NCBI GenBank assembly: GCA_012523265.1
Contig: JAAYIU010000150.1
Span: forward strand, 1-37,202
DNA length: 37,202 nt
Direction of reading: 5' to 3'
Source: Bacteroidales bacterium
GTDB lineage: Bacteria > Bacteroidota > Bacteroidia > Bacteroidales > 4484-276
The position numbers were made by a program, and so were the translations under genes. Positions 7,589 to 13,825 of this stretch are shown piece after piece. A model generated the notes under the pieces. It was given only the letters and a program-made list of their open reading frames with translations, was not told the DNA's origin and did not search any database. Position 1 is the stretch's first letter; each line of letters opens with the position of its first letter.

Positions 7589-9157
7589 ATGAATTTTAAA
7601 CAAATACTGATTGCAACCTTAATCCTAACCAGTTTGTCAGGGTGCCAATCGCAACAGGAAAAGAGAACAACGGAAAAACCACGCATCGCCATTGCCGGAC
7701 TGGCCATAGAGTGCAGCACCTTTTCGCCGGCACAAACCACCGAAGAAGGCTTCCGCAAGCGTCTGGGCGAAGAGATATTTTCGTATTACCCATTCCTGCA
7801 CGAAGATTCAGCCACACGGCAACGGGCGCAATACTTCCCTACCCTGAGAGGGCATGCAATCCCCGGCGGAATTGTTACCCGCGCCGCCTACGATACGCTG
7901 ATGACACAAATGCTGCAACTGCTCAAAGAGAACCTCCCCTACGATGGCCTCTTTTTCGACATACACGGCGCCATGAGCGTGGTGGGACTCGACGACCCCG
8001 AAGGCGATATGATCCGGCGCGTCAGGGAGGTTATTGGTAAAGATGCCCTGATTTCCACCTCCATGGATTTGCATGGCAACGTGTCGTGGCAACTGGCCCA
8101 TCAGTCCGACCTGATTACCTGTTACCGCTTGGCGCCGCACGAAGATGCCATCGAATCGAAAAAACGGACGTTGGTAAACCTGCTCGACCGCTTAGAATCC
8201 GGTAAAGGCAAACCCGCCTATAAGGCTTGGATTCCCGTTCCCATTCTGCTGCCCGGCGAAAAAACCAGCACGCGCATCGAGCCGGCAAAAAGCCTCTACG
8301 CCCAGGTCGACCCGCTCACAAAACAACCGGGTGTGCTGGATGCCGCCATTTGGGTAGGCTACGCATGGGCCGATGAACCACGCAACAAAGCGGTGGTGAT
8401 GGTTACCGGCGACGACAAGCAGCAGGTAAAACGTTCGGCCGAAACGTTGGCGCAGTCATTCTGGGATGTCCGCGGGCAGTTTGAATTTGTTGCCCCCGTG
8501 GCTCCGCTTGATGAATGTTTGGAAATGGCCATCCACAGCGACAACAGGCCTTTTATCATCAGCGATATGGGCGACAACCCCACCGCCGGTGGAGCCGGCG
8601 ACGTTACCTGGACGCTAAAGCAAATACTCGAACACGACGCTTTTAAAAAGCCGGATGGCCCGTCGTTGATTTACGCTTCACTGCCCGGCCCCCAACTTAT
8701 CGAGAAAGCCATCGAAGCTGGTGTGGGCGGAAAGATAGAAGCCTTTGCCGGAGCAGAGATCGACAACCGGTATGCTGGTCCCGTCATGCTGAAGGGGATT
8801 GTAGAAGCCATTCGCCATGGCGACAACAACGCCGAAACCGAAGTAGTGGTTCGTGTGGGCAGCGTACAGGTTATTGTTACCAAAAAACGGAAACCCTACC
8901 ACTACGAATCCGATTTCACAAACCTGGGCTTAGATCCGCGCAAAGCGAATATTGTAGTAGTAAAAATCGGCTACCTCGTCCCCGAGCTGTACGACATGCG
9001 CGGCGATTGGATTATGGCATTCACACCCGGCGGCGTCGACCAGGACTTACATCGGCTGCCCTACCAAAGGATCGATCGCCCCATATACCCGCTGGACGAA
9101 GATATGGCCGACCCGGACTTAACCGCCCGCTTTGTACCGCTTTCGCACGAAGAGTAA
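7589..9157 (+). CDS. M81 family metallopeptidase (MlrC-like), lipoprotein
   Basis: The M81 family includes microcystinase MlrC. The 522-residue protein begins with a lipoprotein signal whose lipobox LSGC puts the lipid on Cys19, so it should be membrane-anchored outside the cytoplasm. Expected zinc-site residues are visible: Glu41 in ECSTFSP, Asp160 and His162 in MDLHGN, and His184 in LAPHED. The 22-residue gap from His162 to His184 agrees with the MlrC pattern as I recall it. The C-terminal family motif MGDNPTAGGAGD is at 327-338. Composition is like the core genes and unlike the flanking toxin-antitoxin debris. The true substrate is unknown; a link to cyanotoxins should not be assumed. Confidence 0.88.
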   Translation: MNFKQILIATLILTSLSGCQSQQEKRTTEKPRIAIAGLAIECSTFSPAQTTEEGFRKRLGEEIFSYYPFLHEDSATRQRAQYFPTLRGHAIPGGIVTRAAYDTLMTQMLQLLKENLPYDGLFFDIHGAMSVVGLDDPEGDMIRRVREVIGKDALISTSMDLHGNVSWQLAHQSDLITCYRLAPHEDAIESKKRTLVNLLDRLESGKGKPAYKAWIPVPILLPGEKTSTRIEPAKSLYAQVDPLTKQPGVLDAAIWVGYAWADEPRNKAVVMVTGDDKQQVKRSAETLAQSFWDVRGQFEFVAPVAPLDECLEMAIHSDNRPFIISDMGDNPTAGGAGDVTWTLKQILEHDAFKKPDGPSLIYASLPGPQLIEKAIEAGVGGKIEAFAGAEIDNRYAGPVMLKGIVEAIRHGDNNAETEVVVRVGSVQVIVTKKRKPYHYESDFTNLGLDPRKANIVVVKIGYLVPELYDMRGDWIMAFTPGGVDQDLHRLPYQRIDRPIYPLDEDMADPDLTARFVPLSHEE

Positions 9158-9191
9158 AGTAATCCCGGAGGTGCTTTTTTAGAAATTTGGC

Positions 9192-9199
9192 TATCTTTG
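9192..9199 (+). promoter_or_regulatory. -7 box of the broken nucleotidyltransferase-HEPN pair
   Basis: TATCTTTG matches TAnnTTTG and ends four bases before ATG 9204. This is compatible with a leaderless transcript. No TTG is seen at the usual distance. Confidence 0.45.
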
Positions 9200-9203
9200 A
9201 ATC

Positions 9204-9272
9204 ATGAAAAACAGCAGGAATATCATAAGCAGGATTAAACAAATTGTGATGGAAAAGGGGCAATTGCTATGA
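9204..9272 (+). pseudogene. Nucleotidyltransferase (MNT-type antitoxin) remnant, 22 codons
   Basis: A tiny frame, MKNSRNIISRIKQIV followed by MEKGQLL, ends in an ATGA overlap with the HEPN gene. MNT nucleotidyltransferase genes sit exactly here, upstream of HEPN, and are about 100 codons long. The first part resembles their opening helix and the last part their C-terminal end (typically ...MKEGVLL). The GSxARG catalytic core is absent. I infer an in-frame internal deletion that kept promoter, start and end. Confidence 0.55.
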
Positions 9273-9529
9273 CACGATACACTCCTGATGATTATTCTGA
9301 TTACAGACTACAAAGGGCAAGAGAAACGCTTAAGGAGGTAGGAGTTTTAATTGAGAACCAGTTTTGGAATTCCGCAGTCAACAGGCTTTATTATGCTTGT
9401 TTTTATGCCGCTGGCGCGTTGCTCGTAAGAGAAGGCGTTGAGGCAACAAGCCATTCAGGAATGAGGCAAAAGTTTGGGCAATTGTTTGTGAAAACAGGAA
9501 AATTTGATCGGGAACTTGCACGACAGTAA
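9269..9529 (+). pseudogene. HEPN-domain toxin gene, truncated
   Basis: The first 86 residues match HEPN partners of minimal nucleotidyltransferases: RARETLKEVGVLIENQFWNSAVNRLYYACFYAAGALL in outline, then SHSGMRQKFGQLFVKTGKFDREL. Typical members have about 130 residues, with the last two helices after this point. The frame stops at TAA 9527-9529, close to where repeated, non-coding sequence begins. Both partners of the pair are therefore broken. Confidence 0.75.
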
Positions 9530-9548
9530 CGTCGTATGAAACATCAAT

Positions 9549-9610
9549 CCGAACATTTGCTGGCTGGCCTGGCGTTATTCACAGGGTGACTTTCAAGACA
9601 GGATTAAAAA
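9549..9610 (+). repeat. Partial copy of the left part of repeat R3
   Basis: The block CGAACATTTGCTGGCTGGCC, then TGGCGTTATTCAC and GTGACTTTCAA.AC.GGATTAA, matches the starts of the R3 copies at 9763 and 12327. It lies just after the truncated HEPN gene. The sequence between here and 9763 holds the large hairpin at 9627-9709. Confidence 0.7.
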
Positions 9611-9626
9611 GTTTCGTATTCTCCTA

Positions 9627-9709
9627 ACGTTTCTATGTCCTCCTTCGTCGGACGATAGAAAGTTGCGACCTAACCTCGACTTTCTATCGTCCGCAGGACA
9701 TAGAAACGT
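9627..9709. repeat. Long inverted repeat (31/37-base arms, 15-base loop)
   Basis: The left arm (9627-9663) begins ACGTTTCTATGTCCT and ends CGGACGATAGAAAGT. The right arm (9679-9709) is its exact reverse complement except for a CCTTCGT/C asymmetry in the middle. Two perfect 15-base stems are thus separated by an internal bulge. There is no T-tract, so it is not a plain terminator. It may be a palindromic repeat or a miniature element. Confidence 0.8.
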
Positions 9710-9762
9710 CAAGAAACACCCGCCAGTCACGCCGTAAATGCTGCCTAAACCTGAAACATAAG

Positions 9763-10028
9763 CCCGAACATTTGCTGGCTGGCCTGGTGTTATTCACTGT
9801 GTGACTTTCAAAACCGGATTAAGGGTTTTTCATGTTTTCTCTCTCCTACGGTCTCCAGCTTTCGCGAATAGCCATTTCGGTGCGCGCAAACCTCTTTATT
9901 CATCATCATTTTAAAAAAGCATCGGGATGTTTTTTTATTCAAAATCCTTTTCAACTTTGCCATTTTTAAGAATTAACCTTTGGTGCATGAGAAACAGATA
10001 TTTGATAGCGAACTTACAGATACGATAA
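9763..10028 (+). repeat. Island repeat R3, copy 2
   Basis: This copy shares with 12327-12630 the blocks TTGCTGGCTGGCCTGG, GTGTGACTTTCAAAACCGG, TTTTTCATGTTTTCTCT, CGCGAATAGCC, CTTTATTCATCATCATTTTA and CGGGATGTTTTT. The promoter-like box has decayed to CAACTTTG. The small frame seen in copies 1 and 3 is still readable from 9972 to TAA 10026-10028, but its start codon is ATT. Between this copy and the hsdM remnant (10029-10128) I see no feature. Confidence 0.75.
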
Positions 10029-10128
10029 CGAAAAAATTGAAAGAAGAAAGGATTTAGCTTTTTGACAGGCCAGTGCAAATTTGAGGGAATTCGTTTTTTT
10101 TCCTCACTGCGCACACGTGCTAAATTGT

Positions 10129-10136
10129 TACTTTTG
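10129..10136 (+). promoter_or_regulatory. -7 box in front of the hsdM remnant
   Basis: TACTTTTG is followed four bases later by ATG 10141. The box and start codon probably belonged to the original methyltransferase operon. Confidence 0.45.
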
Positions 10137-10140
10137 AAAA

Positions 10141-10339
10141 ATGAATAAACGAATTGGAAGCAAGATGTAAAGATTGGAGCCTAAGCCCGGGCAGGTATGC
10201 AGGAGTGGCAACCGATATTGACGAAGATTTTGATTACGATGAGTGGCTAAACGAAATACATATTGAATTGAAAGGATTGAATGAGGAAGCCGTAATATTA
10301 GCATCTTTGATTCGCGAAAATTATAAAAGCATTCTATAA
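10141..10339 (+). pseudogene. hsdM: hsdM remnant (type I restriction-modification DNA methyltransferase, C-terminal tail)
   Basis: A start codon at 10141 opens a frame that closes after nine codons. From 10148 a different frame gives NELEARCKDWSLSPGRYAGV...DEDFDY and then NEIHIELKGLNEEAVILASLIRENYKSIL. This is the characteristic C-terminal tail of HsdM (LSPGRYVGV..., then MKEIHIELEGLNEEA). The SAM-binding and NPPF catalytic domains, some 400 residues, are gone. The TAA stop overlaps the next ATG by one base, as in an intact operon. No hsdR gene is present in the window. Confidence 0.75.
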
Positions 10340-11910
10340 TGAAAGAGTCATACAGAACAGAACTTAAAGCTATTGTCACCGGTTCTTTGGAGAAAGAGGT
10401 GGTGGCATTTTTAAATAGCCGCGAAGGTGGTGTTATTTATATTGGTGTTGATGACGATGGCACTATCAGGGGAATTGAAAATACCGATGCTACGCAATTG
10501 CAGATAAAAGACAGGCTGAAAAACAATATTTTGCCCAATTGCCTGGGCTTGTTCGATATTATTGGCGTTGATGAAAATGAAAAAGACATCATAAAAATTA
10601 TCATAGCCAGCGGGCCTGAGAAACCCTATTACCTCAAAAAGCTGGGGATGTCAGAAAAAGGTTGCTTTATCAGAATTGGTACTGCTGCCGAGCCTATGAC
10701 GACCCGTATGATAGAAAACCTGTTTGCCCGACGTACACGAAATTCGATAGGGAAAATCCGAGCCAATCAACAAAAACTGAAGTTTGAGCAACTCAGAATA
10801 TACTACGAAGAATCGGGCAAACGATTAAACGCAAAATTTCCCGAAAATCTTGGGCTGTTGTGCGATGATGGTGCTTTCAATTATGTGGCATTTCTAATGT
10901 CTGATGTTAATTCCATTTCTATTAAAGTTGCCAAATACAAAGGCAAAAGCCGGGCTCATCTAATTGAAAATAATGAGTACGGCTATTGCTCTATAATAAA
11001 GGCAACCAAACAAGTGCTCGACAAAATGGAGCTTGAAAATAAAACAAAAAGCCGCATTACCTCCAAAGAAAGAATAGACACACGGCTATGGAATTCCATT
11101 GCCATACGCGAAGCCATTATTAACGCCATTGTTCACAACGATTATTCGTACGAAGTGCCACCGAAGTTCGAGATTTTCGACGACCGTATTGAAATTACCT
11201 CGGCAGGAAGCCTGCCTGATTCGCTAAGCCAGGACGAGTTTTTCGACGGTTTTTCCATACCACGCAACCAGGAGATGGTGCGCATTTTTAAAGATTTGGA
11301 GATGGTAGAGCATTTGGGGTCGGGTGTTCCGCGCATATTGGAAGCCTATCCGCAGGAGTGTTTCAAATTCACCGAAAACTTTTTGCGCATGACTTTTCCT
11401 AACGAATGGGATTTGAGCGAAGTTGAAGAAAATTTTACAGAAGGCAAGGCAGAGAAAACTATGCAAGTTACTCCCCATGATAGCATGCAAGATAGCATGC
11501 AAGTTGAAGCCCAAGTTGAGGCTCAAGTTGAAGCCCAACTACCGCATAAGCAGCGCACCAGTACCGACGAACTACCGAAGGAGTACCGCAGTACTTCCGT
11601 AGAAGTTAAAAGTATGGTTTTGCTAATGGAAGATGAGATGAATAGACTTGAAATTCAAAATAAACTAAACCTCAAACATGAAGGAAACTTCAGGGATAAT
11701 TATCTTACGCCGGCTTTGAAAGCAGGTGTTTTAGTAATGAAGTACCCAAAAAAAATCATCCGAAGCAAAAATATCGTCTCACCGAAAAAGGTAAAACCCT
11801 GCAAAACTATCTTAGAAAATGATAGAAGAAATAAACAAACTTGCACAGCAACAACACGAACTTGCCTGGCAGGCCTACCGGGCGTATTTGCCGGTGGTCG
11901 AAGATATTGA
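10339..11910 (+). CDS. AlbA_2/RecG-like (COG2865) protein in the hsd locus, frameshifted near its end
   Basis: The protein has an N-terminal AlbA_2 (Schlafen-like) domain (about 5-125, with EVVAFLNSREGGVIYIGVDDDG in outline). A COG2865 central domain follows, with AIREAIINAIVHNDYS (255-270) and HLGSGVPRI (325-333). A linker contains three VEAQ repeats (about 390-402). A winged-helix region begins near 430. At an A8 run (11748-11755) the frame shifts. One base over, the reading continues KYRLTEKGKTLQNYLRK, a typical winged-helix end, and stops at TGA 11820-11822, forming an ATGA overlap with the next gene. The intended product is therefore about 494 residues. The listed end (11910) is the shifted-frame stop. 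Similar genes sit between hsdM and hsdS elsewhere; function is not established. Confidence 0.82.
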   Translation: MKESYRTELKAIVTGSLEKEVVAFLNSREGGVIYIGVDDDGTIRGIENTDATQLQIKDRLKNNILPNCLGLFDIIGVDENEKDIIKIIIASGPEKPYYLKKLGMSEKGCFIRIGTAAEPMTTRMIENLFARRTRNSIGKIRANQQKLKFEQLRIYYEESGKRLNAKFPENLGLLCDDGAFNYVAFLMSDVNSISIKVAKYKGKSRAHLIENNEYGYCSIIKATKQVLDKMELENKTKSRITSKERIDTRLWNSIAIREAIINAIVHNDYSYEVPPKFEIFDDRIEITSAGSLPDSLSQDEFFDGFSIPRNQEMVRIFKDLEMVEHLGSGVPRILEAYPQECFKFTENFLRMTFPNEWDLSEVEENFTEGKAEKTMQVTPHDSMQDSMQVEAQVEAQVEAQLPHKQRTSTDELPKEYRSTSVEVKSMVLLMEDEMNRLEIQNKLNLKHEGNFRDNYLTPALKAGVLVMKYPKKIIRSKNIVSPKKVKPCKTILENDRRNKQTCTATTRTCLAGLPGVFAGGRRY

Positions 11911-12127
11911 AGCCACGCAAACCAACGACACAAACCAAATTTCGCTGGTGCTCGATTACATGCTCGGTTTTTGTTTTGATGCGCAAATGCTCACACTCTA
12001 CCGCAGGCTGTGCCGCTATTTGTACGCTATCCACCCCGAAACCGCCGTTTTTTACGTAAGCGCTTATCGCGAAATGTGGGACGAGGAAGGGAATCAGTTT
12101 GGAAATAATAAGGAGGCGAACAGATGA
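11819..12127 (+). CDS. Small conserved-looking protein between AlbA_2 gene and hsdS (102 aa, unknown)
   Basis: The protein begins MIEEINKLAQQQHELAWQAY and is predicted all-helical. It contains LVLDYMLGFCFDAQMLTLYRR and AFYVSAYREMWDE-like segments. Its ATG overlaps the intended stop of the AlbA_2 gene (ATGA). Its own TGA (12125-12127) overlaps ATG 12124, the likely original hsdS start. This position suggests an accessory role in the restriction locus. I recognise the type from similar loci but know no function. Confidence 0.7.
   Translation: MIEEINKLAQQQHELAWQAYRAYLPVVEDIEATQTNDTNQISLVLDYMLGFCFDAQMLTLYRRLCRYLYAIHPETAVFYVSAYREMWDEEGNQFGNNKEANR
12111..12116 (+). promoter_or_regulatory. Shine-Dalgarno site before the hsdS start
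   Basis: AGGAGG lies seven bases before ATG 12124. Strong Shine-Dalgarno sites are rare in this window. It supports 12124 as the original hsdS start even though the frame is now closed after ten codons. Confidence 0.55.
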
Positions 12128-12359
12128 TTTTGACCAAGACTACTTGTATTGGTTGATGCGAACATTTTCTTGTCAGCGATTTGTTGCCAACGGAGCAACT
12201 GTAAAACATACTTCTCCAACTAAAATTTGCCAATACAAATTCATTGCACCTGAAGATAAAACCACCCAGCGCCGCATCTTATCGGCCTATGATGATTTGA
12301 TAGAAAACAATTTGAAGCGGATAAAATTGCTGGCTGGCCTGGCGTTGTTCACGGTGTGA
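12124..12359 (+). pseudogene. hsdS: hsdS remnant (type I restriction specificity subunit, C-terminal part)
   Basis: A frame entered just after ATG 12124, but not in phase with it, reads DFDQDYLYWLMRTFSCQRF, then GATVKHTSPTKICQYKFIAP, then TQRRILSAYDDLIENNLKRIKLL. The last stretch is the classical conserved helix at the end of HsdS. Normal proteins have about 400 residues; both target-recognition domains except the last strand region are missing. The final residues AGLALFTV and the TGA stop come from repeat R3, so the natural end was overwritten. Confidence 0.8.
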
Positions 12360-12630
12360 CTTTCAAAACCGGCTTAACTGTTTTTCATGTTTTCTCTTAC
12401 CAAAGCTCTGCCGCTTACGCGAATAGCCGATCGCAAACACGCAGAATTCTTTATTCATCATCATTTTAAAAAAGTATCGGGATGTTTTTCCATTCGGTAT
12501 TCTTTTTAATTTTGGCCTTTTTTAGGCAATGAACATTTGGCACATGAGAAACACGAATTTGATAAAAACAGTAAAACCGGCACACATCCGCTGCATGCGG
12601 GTGGATGTGAGGGGGGATATGAAGAGATAA
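12327..12630 (+). repeat. Island repeat R3, copy 3
   Basis: This is the longest copy, starting inside the last codons of the hsdS remnant (TTGCTGGCTGGCCTGG). It matches 9763-10028 over its left part and 6976-7143 over its right part. It includes a -7-like box TAATTTTG (12507-12514) and a small frame from ATG 12529. It accounts for almost the whole gap between hsdS and the next gene. Confidence 0.8.
12529..12630 (+). CDS. Small ORF in repeat R3, copy 3 (33 aa, unknown)
   Basis: The frame MNIWHMRNTNLIKTVKPAHI continues to TAA 12628-12630. It is similar over 20 residues to the frame in copy 1 and lies 14 bases after a TAATTTTG box. The C-terminal part differs between copies. See the copy 1 entry for interpretation. 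Confidence 0.33.
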   Translation: MNIWHMRNTNLIKTVKPAHIRCMRVDVRGDMKR

Positions 12631-12659
12631 GACATTATCAATAATAAAAAGAACCAAAA

Positions 12660-13730
12660 ATGAGTAAAATAAATCTTATTAAACCTGAAAAAATTAAACT
12701 AAAAGACCACCCTTTCTTTTCAGAAAATTGGCTCCAAGATATTATAGCTGAATCTCCTGAAATAATTGGACTTGGAGATTTAATTCTAAAAGACAAAGAA
12801 AGAAAACAAATTCGTGCAGGTAGACTTGATATTCTTTTGCAAGATCCAGAAATTAACAAAAGGTATGAAGTTGAAATTCAATTAGGAAGAACTGATGAAA
12901 GCCATATCATAAGGACAATTGAATATTGGGATATTGAAAGGAAAAGATATCCGCAGTATGAGCATTGTGCAGTTATTATTGCCGAGGAAATAACGAGTAG
13001 GTTTTTAAACGTAATCGGACTTTTTAATGGTATAATTCCTTTGATTGCAATTCAAATTAATGTGTATAAAACTGGAGAAGATTATTTTTTGACTTTCAAT
13101 AAAGTATTAGATGAGATGAATCTTGGCTTAGTTGACGATGATGAAGAAATAAGTGAAGTTACAGATAGGAATTACTGGGAAACACAAAAAGGCACTCCCA
13201 AAACAATGAAAATTGTCGATGAAGCTTTAAAATTAATAACAGAAGTAATTCCTGGTTATCAATTAAAATACAATAAGTTTTATGTCGGTTTAGCTCAAAA
13301 TGGCAGAGCTGATAATTTTGTCATATTTAGAGCAAAAAGGAATTTTACCCGATTTGAAATCAGACTTGACAAATCTGAAGAATTAGAGAATGAAATTGAA
13401 AGTTTGGGAATCGATCTAATGGATTATGATAAACGTAACGGGAAGTATCGCATTAAAATAACTGCCAAAGATCTTAAAGACCACAAAGAATTCATTAAGG
13501 ATTTAATAAGAAAATCAAAAGGAATTCAAAAAGAAATTGAAATAAAAAACGAATATCTGTTGGTAACACACGACCATATTTCAAGCGGTGGGGAAGCACA
13601 AGCATTAAAATTTGTGATTCCTATTAAGTTCGTAACGGCAGGAAAGTCTGCAATTCCTCATGCTACCCGAAAATATACCGCTACCTGTTACCCACTTCCA
13701 CGTTCCAATATTCAAATTCCCCTAAAGTAA
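12660..13730 (+). CDS. PD-(D/E)XK nuclease-like protein of unknown role
   Basis: In this 356-residue protein the N-terminal 150 residues show a nuclease-like core: ESPEIIGLGDLIL (31-43), AGRLDILL (Asp57) and YEVEIQLG (Glu70, Glu72, Gln74). ESHIIRTIEYWDIERKRYPQYEH and an AVIIAEEITSRF strand-helix follow. The usual Lys of the motif would be Gln74, so catalysis is uncertain. The last 55 residues are rich in Pro and Thr with no helix pattern and may be read-through of non-coding sequence after a lost stop. Composition is very AT-rich, unlike the next gene. Its place behind a dead restriction locus suggests a defence or mobile origin (inference). Confidence 0.6.
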   Translation: MSKINLIKPEKIKLKDHPFFSENWLQDIIAESPEIIGLGDLILKDKERKQIRAGRLDILLQDPEINKRYEVEIQLGRTDESHIIRTIEYWDIERKRYPQYEHCAVIIAEEITSRFLNVIGLFNGIIPLIAIQINVYKTGEDYFLTFNKVLDEMNLGLVDDDEEISEVTDRNYWETQKGTPKTMKIVDEALKLITEVIPGYQLKYNKFYVGLAQNGRADNFVIFRAKRNFTRFEIRLDKSEELENEIESLGIDLMDYDKRNGKYRIKITAKDLKDHKEFIKDLIRKSKGIQKEIEIKNEYLLVTHDHISSGGEAQALKFVIPIKFVTAGKSAIPHATRKYTATCYPLPRSNIQIPLK

Positions 13731-13800
13731 ATCTGAATTTCGAAAAGTTTCCTTTACCGTTTAGCGATTTTGACACCCCCCCCATCTCCCCCCATAATCC

Positions 13801-13808
13801 TACTTTTG
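13801..13808 (+). promoter_or_regulatory. -7 box of pbpC; decides its start codon
   Basis: TACTTTTG matches TAnnTTTG. The in-frame GTG at 13808 overlaps this box and so cannot follow the transcription start; ATG 13826 is the better start. The nearest TTG is 28 bases upstream, too far for a canonical promoter. Confidence 0.5.
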
Positions 13809-13825
13809 TGGCTGATTGCAAGCTG

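Noticed and set aside
9961-10080. Coding remnant reading EKQIFDSELTDTITKKLKEERI
   Set aside because: The frame is short, has no start, and lies in repeat R3 copy 2, where a different frame is conserved between copies.
13741-13800. C-rich tract before pbpC as a structured regulatory element
   Set aside because: Two C-runs without a complementary G-run give no stable hairpin; it looks like a simple low-complexity spacer.
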